This document shows, one piece after another, positions 1 to 11,339 of a stretch of 64,000 nucleotides of DNA. Where the stretch lies: assembly GCA_036346225.1 (NCBI GenBank), contig JARFIW010001670.1, positions 1,798,001-1,862,000 of the forward strand, in the 5' to 3' direction. Each line of letters begins with the position of its first letter. Position 1 is the first letter of the stretch. The position numbers were made by a program, and so were the translations under genes. Source of the DNA: Platerodrilus igneus. Its lineage: Eukaryota; Arthropoda; Insecta; Coleoptera; Lycidae. The notes below the pieces were generated by a model. That model had not been told where the DNA came from. It saw nothing but the letters and a program-made list of their open reading frames with translations, and searched no databases.

Positions 1-367
1 ACGGCTAAGGAACATTTTCAAACCCGAATTTTTACTTACTTAATATTCTTTATTCTTATTTAAAATACTATTAAGTCATGTTGCATGAATGAAGCTTGTA
101 AATCATGCGGTTCTGAGTGTTTCTACTCAAAATCAGTATTTACAAAATTTCTTTATTTTTCTGGGATTTGGCATGTTTTATGTTCACGGAATGATATTAA
201 ATGACCTTTACATGACTCCTTATCACATTGATATTTATAAAATCATTTGTAAAAATTTTTTGCACTATATTATTTATGAATATTGATACATTTTGCTTCA
301 GAGCAATATCTGTGACACAAGATCATATTTTTAAAAATTCTGACAAAACTATGTTTTCGTTTTTAAG
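1..367. other. Probable intron upstream of heparanase exon
   Basis: AT-rich sequence with no supported coding region. It ends in a pyrimidine-rich stretch and an AG at 366-367 that serves as splice acceptor for the exon that follows. A short open frame at 89-286 has no recognisable domain and looks like chance. Confidence 0.55.
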
Positions 368-546
368 GTGAAACTGGATCAGCCTATGGAGGAGGTGCAC
401 CTGGTTATTCTGACCGCTTTATTGCTACTTTTATATGGCTTGATAAATTAGGAGTAGCCGCACAGTATGGACTGGATGTGGTAATTAGGCAATCGTTGTT
501 TAAAGGTCACTATGCTTTAATTTATGATGACTTAACACCATCACCA
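368..546 (+). CDS. Internal exon of heparanase-like GH79 protein
   Basis: Two bases completing a split glycine codon are followed by 59 codons. The translation contains GETGSAYGGGAPGYSDRF, then FIWLDKLG, GLDVVIRQ and a tail ending DDLTPSP. I recognise this as the heparanase segment (typically SSAYGGGAP...SDTFAAGFMWLDKLG...EVVMRQ) from the later part of the TIM-barrel region. Heparanase is a secreted or lysosomal endo-beta-glucuronidase that cleaves heparan sulfate chains. The exon is bounded by AG at 366-367 and CCA|GTAAGT at 547, and enters in phase 1 and leaves in phase 0. The family is known; that this is a working host gene is inferred. The neighbouring exons are not visible within the window, which implies a large downstream intron or loss of the gene. 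Confidence 0.85.
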
Positions 547-2145
547 GTAAGTACTTATTCTTAATTTTTATACTAAGTTTTGTGATTTGAATTAGTACTC
601 ATGTCGCTAACATTTCTAAATGGTTAGTTATTGTGTTTTAAGACGTTTGAATTTTTCTTTTGTTTGATGTACTTAAAAATTAGAATGAATATCGTATACA
701 TAGTACAATAAAAATAACAGTTGTTTATGTAATAAGTATATAATGTGGAACAAATCTTTTATAGCCAAAAATGAAGAAGGTTAATGTAATAAAAAAACTA
801 TTCTAGTAAAAGCAAATTATTTACACATTATATACAGAACTTAATATCCCTATGCTGTGGAAAATTTTCCATGAACAGATATCGATTGCTGTGATAATAA
901 CTTATATATTATATTGAAATGTCTGCAAAACATTATGGCAAATTGCAATCCCAAAGCTAATGGTGAAGTCACATCAGAATGCATTACCTCGAAAGAGAGA
1001 GTTCCTCGATAAAAATTGAGCCCACGCACGGGATGAAAGTTTGTGAAATGGTAGTTTATAGAAGGGGTAGGTTGCTCCAAACAACATGAATGAGGGTGTG
1101 GGTTCATAAATCAGAACAAAAAAGGAATAGGCATCACTGTCTATAAACTGCTACAGAAAAGCCCAGAAGTACAGACAGGCAAACTCCTAGGGAAAGATGC
1201 AAAACCTTTAACAAAAAAAGAAAAATGAAAACCAGAAAAGAACAGAAAATGATCAAATGGTTGTTTGTTTCTGAGATATAAATAGGATCTGAGATTCAAC
1301 ATTTGGAACCTAGCTTTGGAATATAAACAAAAGAAAAATACAAGTACTTACCGAGTTGAGTTTTCTAACACTAGTTCTCCAGGGGTAGGCTGTTAGCTGC
1401 AAGCTAAAATTCTAGTTAGAAAACCCCTGTTCTTGCCTAGAATTTGGTCCATAATTAAATTAATCTTAGAATGGTCCACAAAAGCATGTAATTATTAACA
1501 AACTAGTTTTTTTTTAAATTAAAATTGCATTAAAAAATCAAAAATAATCAAAAACTATGGTCTTAGGTCTGACACAAATAGTTAAGTTTCTAGTAGAATT
1601 TTGAATTCAGCAAAAATTGATAAAAAAATTAAATGTGCACCCAGCGGAGGAATGCTTCAAGATTTTTAAAGTATCTGTTGACTAAAAGTTCTGCTAAATA
1701 CCAATGGGGTGGCTAAGCATGAAAATGTTGCCAAATCAAATGACGGAGAATGTAGCTAAATACTGCAGTGTATGGAAATTACCACAGCATGTCTTTCAAA
1801 TTCTATTTCTAAATTTAAAAATGAGTAAATATCAAATAATGTGGTCATAAAACATCGATATCAAATGTTCAAGTTCGAAATGTCTTACCTAAGCGTGAGT
1901 GGACACCTGCGCAAAGAATAAATTATGAATCAACAACGCGCGTCTGGGGGCGAAACGGGTGTCAAACGTGCCCTCAACCAATACAGTGATTACATAATAT
2001 TTTCAAAATTAGGTGCTAAAATGCTAGAGTACCAGTAGGAAACCCGAAAGTAATTTTTCACAACGGCATAAGAGTTTCAGGTAAAGCTGCGCCAGAATTT
2101 TAATTCAAATAACACTCAATTAGCCAATTTATACCAACTTATAAA
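547..2145. other. Probable intron, no gene seen
   Basis: Begins with the GTAAGT donor of the heparanase exon. AT-rich throughout, with A- and T-runs. A minus-strand open frame at 850-1107 lacks any recognisable motif. A slightly more GC-rich patch near 1885-1985 carries several CG dinucleotides but no clear reading frame. I see no element boundary here. Confidence 0.5.
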
Positions 2146-2264
2146 TAGGGCTGGGTTAGCGTATCGATATATCGATACGACCACCATATCGACCGCCCCC
2201 TCCCCGATACAGTGAAAAATAAATATCGATAATCGATATAGAATATGTATCGATATTCGCCCAT

Positions 2265-2269
<5 letters not shown>
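2146..2269. mobile_element. Short TIR element (MITE) rich in TATCGATA
   Basis: A 124-bp unit whose ends are imperfect inverted repeats. The left end is TAGGGCTGGG and the right end, read on the other strand, is TAGGGATGGGCGAATATCGAT. TATCGATA repeats fill both arms and the interior (2161-2255). TAGGG(C/A)TGGG ends resemble those of some hAT-type non-autonomous elements. It abuts the (TA)n tract, so the target duplication cannot be read. The inverted ends are seen directly; assignment to hAT is inference. Confidence 0.5.

Positions 2270-2326
<57 letters not shown>
2268..2326. repeat. (TA)n microsatellite
   Basis: About 59 bp of uninterrupted TA dinucleotides between the short TIR element and the RTE-like 5' region. 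Confidence 0.95.
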
Positions 2327-2328
<2 letters not shown>

Positions 2329-3746
2329 ATTTCGAATGGACCTGCACCTTGCCGAAGTTCTAAATTACTAGAACAGGTGAAATGACTTGCGTGTTCTAAT
2401 GAGTTAAAGAGCCAAACTACAGGTCCAACCAAAGTAGTAGGGTCGTTAGTGAGGAACCAGACTAAGACAGGTCCCCGAAAGAGGGCAGCGGCTCTTTTGG
2501 TACTTAGATTGGCAGAGACCATAGGGGTCGGTATGGCAGTCTAAGACACACTACCGCGATGTGGAAGGCAACAGGAAACCACCACATTATCTCCCAAGTA
2601 CACAGCGTACCTAAATTATAATAAAATGATGGCATTCTCTGGGGTAAAATATTCCGGATTTAAAATAGTCCCCAGTCGGATCTCCGGGAGGGACTACTTG
2701 AGGATGCGATCGGAAAGTTAAAAATAAGAGTCGGGAACATTCTGCGAGTCGGAGCGTGGAATGTTAGAAGTATGAAGCAAGTAGGTAAGCTAGAGAACCT
2801 AAAAATCGAAATGAATAGGTTTTTACTAGACATAGTAGGGATCAGCGAAGTTCGGTGGCTAGAGGCGGGGATTTTGGAGTGGAGACTTCAGGGTAATTCA
2901 TACAGGAGCAGAGGAAGGAAATTTGGGCGTGGGGATAGTTATGCGGAAAAAGATGGGATACTGTGTAGAAAATTACTTACAAAAGAACGAAAGAGTACTT
3001 ATGGTTAGATTAAAATCTAAACCGGTAAATACAGTAATAATACAAGTATACATGCCCACCTCTAGCTACAGTGACGAAGAGGTAGAAGCCATCTACAAAG
3101 ATATCGAAGACATATTAAGATATGTAAAAGGACAGGAAAATTTAATAATTACGGGGGATTTTAATGCCGTGGTAGGTGAGGGTAGGGAAGGAGCAGTAGT
3201 AGGTATATTTGGTTTAGGCACGAGAAACGACAGGGGAAATAGGCTGGTAGAATTTTGTGACAAGAACAATTTAATCATCACAAACACATTATTTCAACAT
3301 CTTGCTAGAAGACGATATACGTGGAAGATGCCAGGAGATATAGGAAGATATCAAATAGATTACATTCTTGTTAGACAACGGTTTACGAATCTAGTAAAAG
3401 ACTGTAGAAGCTACCCAGAAGCAGATATAGATACTGACCACAACATCGTAATTATGAAGGGCGCACTTAACTTTAAGAATGTGAAAAAAAGAAACGGAAA
3501 AAGGCCCTTGGACTTAAGGAAACTAAAAGATAAAGATATTCAAGAAAGATTCGAAAAAAAATCAAATGAATTGCTCAAAGATATCGGGAAAATATCTGAT
3601 ACTAAGGAAGTAGAAACAGAATGGAATAACATTAAATCCAGCCTAGACATCGCGACCAGAGATATTCTGGGGTATACACAAAAAGAAAATAAGAAACCAT
3701 GGATAACAAAGGATATCCTGAATTTAATAGAAGAAAGACGAAAATA
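2327..3746 (+). mobile_element. RTE-like LINE, 5' half
   Basis: The 5' untranslated-type sequence (2327-2770, including GGCAACAGGAAACCACC near 2563) is followed by an endonuclease reading frame. The element stops where a second LINE begins with a (TTTA)n stretch near 3747. No reverse transcriptase of this element appears on the far side of that insertion near 11122, so its 3' half is missing or displaced. Confidence 0.7.
2736..3746 (+). pseudogene. RTE-like apurinic endonuclease domain, frameshifted
   Basis: Encodes the exonuclease/endonuclease/phosphatase fold that nicks target DNA for LINE integration. Visible motifs in order are RVGAWNVRSM at about 2742, GISEVRW (catalytic Glu), YMPTSSYSDEE, LIITGDFNAVVG (Asp-Asn), RYQIDYILVRQRF and DTDHNIV (Asp-His). 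This is the type often annotated in insects as craniofacial development protein 2-like, a mislabelled RTE endonuclease. Two frames are needed: one carries the N-terminus to about 2880 and the other continues from there to the end. The break falls at a G-run (GGAGTGGAG near 2877). The frame runs into the inserted (TTTA)n after residues IEERRKY. All catalytic motifs are present despite the break. Confidence 0.75.
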
Positions 3747-3780
3747 TTTATTTATTTATTTATTTTATTTATTTATTTAA
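3742..3780 (+). repeat. (TTTA)n stretch at 5' end of CR1/Jockey-type LINE
   Basis: TATTTATTTATTTATTTATT-type repeat directly before TACAGCAAGATGG, the ORF1 start. The same stretch is present in the tandem copy at 6820-6856. The 3' end of the element carries the inverse motif (TAAA)n at 11104-11121, so the element is flanked by complementary microsatellites. Confidence 0.8.
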
Positions 3781-3789
3781 TACAGCAAG

Positions 3790-4921
3790 ATGGCCGGGTC
3801 TGACAGTTCGCGGGTAAATGAACTCGCGAAAAATTACTGTAAAGTTTGTGACAGAGGCGCCTCGGGGGGTCCGAAGTGCGTAACCTGTAAGATTTGTAAG
3901 GCATTGTTCCATAGGAGTTGTGCTGACCAGAAAAAACTACAATATAGTGATGATTTGAGTGTTGTTTGCTGTAATGGCGATGTTATACAACCACATGTGA
4001 TGTTACTTGATTCTGTGTCTGTTAATAAATATGATGGTGAAATTACAACTAAAACTAATTCTAGCGACTGTGAAAGAAATATAGATGATTTGCTAGATGT
4101 TTATAAACAACTAGTAAGAGCTTTGCGTAGTGAAATTGCTTTATTGAAAGAAAACAATATGTTAATAAGAGACAACTTTAATTACATTTATCAGGAAAAC
4201 CAAACGCTAAAAAAAGTCAAGCTGTCTTATCCGCAAGCTATGGGATCCAATTCTAATGATACGAATACAAGCAAAGATTCACTACTAAACTTAAAGGCGC
4301 AAACATATGATATTGTTAATCATGACGCTTCTTGCGCATCCGGTGAAAATTGGAATGTAAATAAGGTCAAGGTTAAAGCCCGAACTTTTAGACAAGATGA
4401 ATGCGCAAGCCTGAGCGATAGTACAGCTGTTTCCCTGGCAAAAGTAAATAAAGATCCTAATCTAAAAAAGGAATCTATTACTGTACTTGAAAATAAACAA
4501 AGTAAAATTATGGGTACCGTAATTAATCTCGAAAAATCTAAAAGTCCTAAAGAATATGGAACTAAATTAGTCGGCGCCTTATCTAGGAAGCCAACAAATA
4601 TAAAAAAAACCTTTAATTATTGGTAATAATACTGAATCTACAGTGTATGGTGTGGCTAAATCATCCTTCATTTTTGTTTCAAGGGTGGATCCGAAATTTA
4701 GCAATGAAGATATTATTAAGCATCTTGCTAATGGTGGCATTCAAGTTGTTTCCTGTAATCCACTACAAACTAAATATGATGGTTACAAATCCTTTAAGCT
4801 TGGAGTTAAAATGGATGATATTGAAAAAGTGCTCTCACAGAAACTATGGGGGAATCATATTTTAGTAAAACCTTTTAGGTCTAAGAAATTAAGTTTACAT
4901 AATAATAGGGAGGGTTTTTAG
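3790..4921 (+). pseudogene. LINE ORF1, PHD-like zinc finger protein, copy 1
   Basis: Starts at MAGSDSS (3790). Residues 17-61 have a Cys4-His-Cys3 pattern (CKVC, CVTCKICKALFHRSC, VVCC) like the PHD-type fingers in ORF1 of CR1/Jockey LINEs, which bind element RNA. A predicted coiled-coil-like stretch follows (LVRALRSEIALLKENNM). The C-terminal part lies in another frame (4643-4921: SSFIFVSRVDPKFSNEDI to HILVKPFRSKK) and resembles the small RNA-binding or cofactor-like domain of these ORF1 proteins. The frames part at an A8 run near 4612; the tandem copy has A5 at the same place, and an A7 would keep the frame open. ORF2 begins 7 bases after its stop. Confidence 0.7.
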
Positions 4922-4927
4922 GACTAT

Positions 4928-6690
4928 ATGACAAACCATTATTTATTTAATGGAGATGGAGTGTTACCCTCTACATGGTCTAATAATGATAGAGGTTATC
5001 AAGGGTATTCTAATAAATTAATAACTAATGAAACTGTGGGTAAAACCAAAAATGGGTTTAAGGGTATACCCTTAAACACATTAAATATTTTTATTATTAA
5101 TATACAATCAGTTAGAAACAAGGTTAATGGTGTGGAGGCTTTTTTTGCTTCGGAAAATTTGTCTTGTAATGTTCTTTGTCTCAGTGAGATAAATCTTAAT
5201 TATGATGAACTTCAATTTTTAAGAATCAATAATTTGATCCCTATTTCTAGCTATTGTAGACAGAATCATGCGTGGGGTGGTGTATCTATTTTAGTTGATA
5301 TAAATACTATTTACGAAATAGTTCCAATGCCCGATATTAATGCATTATCAAGTGAATTTCATGCTGAAGTTGCAGCCATTCATATCAAGCAATTAAATCT
5401 TTTTATTATAACAACATATAGGTCACCCAATAAAGGATCATTAAAACTCTTTTGAAACATTCAGCAGGGTATTTAAAATTTTAGGTAAGCTACATAAAAC
5501 AGTGTTTATATTTGCGGTGATTTCAATGTTAAGTTTGGTTCATATGACAATGATTCTATCTATATAACTGATTTTTTTGCTGGTTTTGGTTTTAAATTTT
5601 TGAATACGAAACCAACTAGGTCTAATAACTGTTTAGATAATGTTTTTACCAACATACCAAATCAGGAGTGCAAGGTTATTGACACTGGTTTATCCGATCA
5701 TATGGGTTTGCTTTTGACCCATACAATATTCGAAAGACCTGAAAGAACTGAGTCATTAAGTTTTTATCAGCCTCTCACAAAAGCAGGAAAGATAAAATTC
5801 TATGGACTTCTAGAGCAGCAGCATTGGAACTTTGTAAACGATGAAACATTAAATCTAAACCTAAAATATGAATATTTTATAAACATCTTTGTTGATGCTG
5901 TTGCTACAGCTTTTCCAATTAAATCTATGAAATCTAAGGATTTTCAACATGAAATTAAATTAAAATGGTTTGATCAAAATTTAAGGGCAATGAGAAATCG
6001 TTTTATGTATTTGAAATGTTTGAGTAATATTTTCCAAAGGAATACTGATATTGGTTTGCATTTAAAGAATTTCAAGTATCAGTATAGAGCAGCGCTAAAA
6101 GACGCCAAGATTAGGGCGCATGATGAGATCATTAATAAAGCAGGGAATAATAACAAACTCAAATGGAAATTATTAAATCGCAAAAGAAAAGTGAATTTTG
6201 AAAATAAGCATGAATCAGTACATGGCTTTACGTCAGGCACCTTCAATGACTTTTTTATTAGTTCTGTTGATAGAATTATAGCAAATACAAATTCAAAAAG
6301 GATTACTGCTCAGAATAATACTGATCAAATTACTATAAAGCTAAACAGTGCAACACTCAAGACTTCTACTGGTACAACTTTTAACAGTAATATAAATTTC
6401 GTTTTTAGTGAGGTATCGTGCAATCAAGTACGTGATGCAATTTCATCGTTAAAAAATAGCAGCTGCAGGGATATTTATAATCTAAATAGTGCTTTGATAA
6501 AATCTGTAGTAAATATTATCTTACTTCCTTTAACCAAACTAATTAATGAATGTATAAGAAAATCAATTTTTCCTGATAAACTTAAGAAATCAAAAGTCAT
6601 ACCAATATATAAAAGGGAGACAAAATTGTATTGAAAACTATAGACCGATATCTATAACCCTGTATTTTCTAAAATTCTTGAGATTATTAT
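4928..6690 (+). pseudogene. LINE ORF2 (endonuclease, start of RT), copy 1
   Basis: Starts MTNHYLFNGDG. The endonuclease has FIINIQSVRNK at about 5092, CLSEINLN (catalytic Glu), LFIITTYRSPNKGS, an unplaced GDFNV-type segment near 5517 in a shifted frame, and DTGLSDHMG (Asp-His). A linker of about 200 residues follows, then the RT N-terminus (LKKSKVIPIYKR, 6570-6610). Two frame breaks separate the open stretches: near 5455-5600, and at AAAAGGGAGAC near 6615. The copy is cut by the duplication junction at 6693, so it has no catalytic RT motif. Confidence 0.7.
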
Positions 6691-6693
6691 GAA

Positions 6694-9600
6694 CAGAATG
6701 GAATAACATTAAATCCAGCCTAGACATCGCGACCAGAGATATTCTGGGGTATACACAAAAGAAAATAAGAAACCATGGATAACAAAGGATATCCTGAATT
6801 TAATAGAAGAAAGACGAAAATATTTATTTATTTATTTATTTTATTTATTTATTTAATACAGCAAGATGGCCGGGTCTGACAGTTCGGGTAAATGAACTCG
6901 GAAAAATTACTGTAAAGTTTGTGACAGAGGCGCCTCGGGGTCCGAAGTGCGTAACCTGTAAGATTTGTAAGGCATTGTTCCATAGGAGTTGTGCTGACCA
7001 GAAAAAACTACAATATAGTGATGATTTGAGTGTTGTTTGCTGTAATGGCGATGTTATACAACCACATGTGATGTTACTTGATTCTGTGTCTGTTAATAAA
7101 TATGATGGTGAAATTACAACTAAAACTAATTCTAGCGACTGTGAAAGAAATATAGATGATTTGCTAGATGTTTATAAACAACTAGTAAGAGCTTTGCGTA
7201 GTGAAATTGCTTTATTGAAAGAAAACAATATGTTAATAAGAGACAACTTTAATTACATTTATCAGGAAAACCAAACGCTAAAAAAAGTCAAGCTGTCTTA
7301 TCCGCAAGCTATGGGATCCAATTCTAATGATACGAATACAAGCAAAGATTCACTACTAAACTTAAAGGCGCAAACATATGATATTGTTAATCATGACGCT
7401 TCTTGCGCATCCGGTGAAAATTGGAATGTAAATAAGGTCAAGGTTAAAGCCCGAACTTTTAGACAAGATGAATGCGCAAGCCTGAGCGATAGTACAGCTG
7501 TTTCCCTGGCAAAAGTAAATAAAGATCCTAATCTAAAAAAGGAATCTATTACTGTACTTGAAAATAAACAAAGTAAAATTATGGGTACCGTAATTAATCT
7601 CGAAAAATCTAAAAGTCCTAAAGAATATGGAACTAAATTAGTCGGCGCCTTATCTAGGAAGCCAACAAATATAAAAACCTTTAATTATTGGTAATAATAC
7701 TGAATCTACAGTGTATGGTGTGGCTAAATCATCCTTCATTTTTGTTTCAAGGGTGGATCCGAAATTTAGCAATGAAGATATTATTAACATCTTGCTAATG
7801 GTGGCATTCAAGTTGTTTCCTGTAATCCACTACAAACTAAATATGATGGTTACAAATCCTTTAAGCTTGGAGTTAAAATGGATGATATTGAAAAAGTGCT
7901 CTCACAGAAACTATGGGGGAATCATATTTTAGTAAAACCTTTTAGGTCTAAGAAATTAAGTTTACATAATAATAGGGAGGGTTTTAGGACTATATGACAA
8001 ACCATTATTTATTTAATGGAGATGGAGTGTTACCTCTACATGGTCTAATAATGATAGAGGTTATCAAGGGTATTCTAATAAATTAATAACTAATGAAACT
8101 GTGGGTAAAACCAAAAATGGGTTTAAGGGTATACCCTTAAACACATTAAATATTTTATTATTAATATACAATCAGTTAGAAACAAGGTTAATGGTGTGGA
8201 GGCTTTTTTGCTTGGAAAATTTGTCTTGTAATGTTCTTTGTCTCAGTGAGATAAATCTTAATTATGATGAACTTCAATTTTAAGAATCAATAATTTGATC
8301 CCTATTTCTAGCTATTGTAGACAGAATCATGCGTGGGTGGTGTATCTATTTTAGTTGATATAAATACTATTTACGAAATAGTTCCAATGCCCGATATTAA
8401 TGCATTATCAAGTGAATTTCATGCTGAAGTTGCAGCCATTCATATCAAGCAATTAAATCTTTTTATTATAACAACATATAGGTCACCCAATAAAGGATCA
8501 TTAAAACTCTTTTGAAACATTCAGCAGGGTATTTAAAATTTTAGGTAAGCTACATAAAACAGTGTTTATATTTGCGGTGATTTCAATGTTAAGTTTGGTT
8601 CATATGACAATGATTCTATCTATATAACTGATTTTTTTGCTGGTTTTGGTTTTAAATTTTTGAATACGAAACCAACTAGGTCTAATAACTGTTTAGATAA
8701 TGTTTTTACCAACATACCAAATCAGGAGTGCAAGGTTATTGACACTGGTTTATCCGATCATATGGGTTTGCTTTTGACCCATACAATATTCGAAAGACCT
8801 GAAAGAACTGAGTCATTAAGTTTTTATCAGCCTCTCACAAAAGCAGGAAAGATAAAATTCTATGGACTTCTAGAGCAGCAGCATTGGAACTTTGTAAACG
8901 ATGAAACATTAAATCTAAACCTAAAATATGAATATTTTATAAACATCTTTGTTGATGCTGTTGCTACAGCTTTTCCAATTAAATCTATGAAATCTAAGGA
9001 TTTTCAACATGAAATTAAATTAAAATGGTTTGATCAAAATTTAAGGGCAATGAGAAATCGTTTTATGTATTTGAAATGTTTGAGTAATATTTTCCAAAGG
9101 AATACTGATATTGGTTTGCATTTAAAGAATTTCAAGTATCAGTATAGAGCAGCGCTAAAAGACGCCAAGATTAGGGCGCATGATGAGATCATTAATAAAG
9201 CAGGGAATAATAACAAACTCAAATGGAAATTATTAAATCGCAAAAGAAAAGTGAATTTTGAAAATAAGCATGAATCAGTACATGGCTTTACGTCAGGCAC
9301 CTTCAATGACTTTTTTATTAGTTCTGTTGATAGAATTATAGCAAATACAAATTCAAAAAGGATTACTGCTCAGAATAATACTGATCAAATTACTATAAAG
9401 CTAAACAGTGCAACACTCAAGACTTCTACTGGTACAACTTTTAACAGTAATATAAATTTCGTTTTTAGTGAGGTATCGTGCAATCAAGTACGTGATGCAA
9501 TTTCATCGTTAAAAATAGCAGCTGCAGGATATTTATAATCTAAATAGTGCTTTGATAAAATCTGTAGTAAATATTATCTTACTTCCTTTAACCAAACTAA

Positions 9601-9750
9601 TTAATGAATGTATAAGAAAATCAATTTTTCCTGATAAACTTAAGAAATCAAAAGTCATACCAATATATAAAAGGAGACAAAATTGTATTGAAAACTATAG
9701 ACCGATATCTATAACCCTGTATTTTCTAAAATTCTTGAGATTATTATGAA
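6694..9750 (+). repeat. Tandem duplication, copy 2 (3057 bp)
   Basis: Repeats 3617-6693 with no substitution that I could find and 16 deletion events totalling 20 bases. Most are in homopolymers: G6 to G4, A8 to A5, T7 to T6, C3 to C2. A few are single bases next to CG. The stretch from about 8340 to 9509 is identical to copy 1, and the deletions cluster in 6750-8340 and 9510-9680. This pattern suits uncorrected long-read sequence better than evolutionary divergence. Confidence 0.95.
6866..7987 (+). pseudogene. LINE ORF1, copy 2
   Basis: Same protein as at 3790, but the initiator context is followed by small deletions (6886-6945) that break the frame before the zinc finger. The long open stretch begins at an internal methionine at 6921. 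PHD-like cysteines, coiled-coil region and C-terminal segment are otherwise unchanged. The A-run that splits the frame in copy 1 is A5 here (7673-7677). The downstream SSFIFVSRVDPKF segment at 7711-7932 carries a further lost G at ATTAAC (7786), which shifts its end. Confidence 0.65.
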
Positions 9751-10967
9751 AAATCAAATTACAAATCATTTGGAAACTTGTAAATTGGTGTGTAAACAAC
9801 AGTTTGGATTCCAAAAATGTATCTACATCTGATGCTATTGTTAACCTATTAGGTAAGGTTACTTCTGCTTTTAACGAATGCCAGTTCCTATTAGTTGATT
9901 TTTGTGATATGAGCAAGGCTTTTGACTGTGTAAACTATTCACTATTGATTAACAAATTAACGAAACTTTTCTTTGATCAGAGTAGTACTACATTTATTAA
10001 ATCTTTTCTTGAGAATAGAAGTCAAAAAGTATATTTAAATGGTAAACTTTCCAAGAATCTTATTGTTGCCAATGGTGTTCCTCAAGGATCCATTTTGGGA
10101 CCAATCCTTTTTATTTGTTTCATTAATGAACTACCTTATCAGTTGAATAATGGAAATGTGATTTTGTATGCGGATGATACAACCTTCTATTATCAGGGTT
10201 CTGATATGCAACAACTTTTAATTGAAAGTAAATACACTCAGGATCAGGCATCCAACTGGTTTGTCAATAATAACCTTTGCTTAAATGAGAACAAGACAAC
10301 CCAATTGTGTTTCACTTTAAAAAGAAATGACTATAATACATCAAACTCTGTGAATTTTCTTGGTGTTACTTTGGATAATCTGCTGAGCTGGGACTGTCAC
10401 TGTATATGCTTGAGCTCTAAACTTTGCAAAACTCTCTTTTTCATAAGTTCTCTCAGGGACTCTCTATCTTTAAATATATTAAAATCTGTTTATTTTGCCA
10501 TGTTTCATAGTCATTTAAGTTATGCAATCGAAGTTTGGGGACATTGCTCAGCTGCAAACCGTATTTTCGGATTACAAAGGCGAGTGATCAGAGTCATGGC
10601 ACACTTAAGCTACAGAGCCGACTGTCGAAAACAGTTTATCGATTTTAACATACTTACCTTTCCTTGTGCTTATATTTTTAGTTGTGTAGTCTGGGTTAAG
10701 AAGCATATCAATGATTTTGATGTGCATGCCAGTGTACACCATTTTGATACACGGAACAAAAATAAAATATTGGTCCCATATCACAGAATAAAGAGAAGTA
10801 GATATATTCCCAATTATTATGGATTTAAATATTTTAATGCTTTACACAACAGTATTCAAACTTTACCATTAGATAAGTTCAAAGAAAAAATTAAACGGTT
10901 TCTAATTAGCAATGTTTTTTATACAACTCAAGAATATATTGAAAATGCAATACAATTGGTAGCTTAG
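7994..10967 (+). pseudogene. LINE ORF2 (endonuclease and reverse transcriptase), copy 2
   Basis: The endonuclease half repeats copy 1. The reverse transcriptase continues into unique sequence from 9751: FCDMSKAFDCVNYSLL (motif A), NGVPQGSILGPILF (motif B), ILYADDTTFYYQ (catalytic YADD, about 10168), NFLGVTLDN (motif D/E), and a C-terminal region ending NAIQLVA at 10967. The family copies its own RNA into DNA at a nicked target. Breaks occur near 8150-8340 (lost T and G), 9515-9550, 9665 and 9717, each at a homopolymer. The RT from 9804 to the stop is one open frame of 387 codons, so the catalytic core is intact. Confidence 0.75.
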
Positions 10968-11121
10968 AGCAAACTTAGCATCCACACTTTTATCCTTGTG
11001 ATATAAATTTTTAAGTTATATGTACATTATCATTGCTGTTACACTTTATTATGTCGGACCATTGATGTTATACACATATGTGTTTTATCAACATCTTAAA
11101 TGTAATAAATAAATAAATAAA

Positions 11122-11339
11122 TATTATGTTACGTGCCAAATTGGTCCTTAAACATGTCTTAGGTTAATTTTGATGTGCGGAAGTTTCGCGCCACAAATTC
11201 AAAAGACTTGAACGTCGCTTTTTTCGGGCTTGCGCGATGTATTTATCGACATTTTAACCGTAAGAATTCGCGGTTTAAAGCGTAAGAATTACTCCACAGA
11301 TATACAGATCAATCCAATTACGGAGTAATACCTAAATAT
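11122..11339. other. Unassigned sequence between two LINEs
   Basis: About 220 bp, richer in CG dinucleotides than its surroundings (11180-11290). It does not continue the RTE-like endonuclease interrupted at 3746. It may be flanking DNA of the minus-strand LINE or of the pogo-like fragment at 13131. Confidence 0.4.

Larger units (their letters stand above)
3617..6693 (+). repeat. Tandem duplication, copy 1 (3077 bp)
   Basis: Starts in the RTE-like sequence at CAGAATGGAATAAC and ends in the reverse-transcriptase N-terminus of the inserted LINE at GATTATTATGAA. The next base restarts the same sequence. The junction shares a short A-rich microhomology (GAA). Copy 2 is 3057 bp, and the 20-bp difference is fully explained by 16 small deletions in copy 2. 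Confidence 0.95.
3747..11121 (+). mobile_element. CR1/Jockey-type LINE with internal tandem duplication
   Basis: Contains ORF1 (PHD-like zinc finger) and ORF2 (endonuclease plus reverse transcriptase), and ends in (TAAA)n at 11104-11121. Copy 1 of the duplication holds ORF1 and ORF2 up to the start of the RT domain. Copy 2 repeats this and runs on to the end of the element. Removing one duplicate would leave an element of roughly 4.3 kb, an ordinary length for this group. It sits inside the RTE-like element. A possible short target repeat AATATT flanks it but is weak. Assignment among CR1, L2 and Jockey clades is not settled by eye. Confidence 0.75.

Noticed and set aside
850..1107. 85-codon minus-strand frame
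   Set aside because: No motif, low-complexity composition, inside probable intron.
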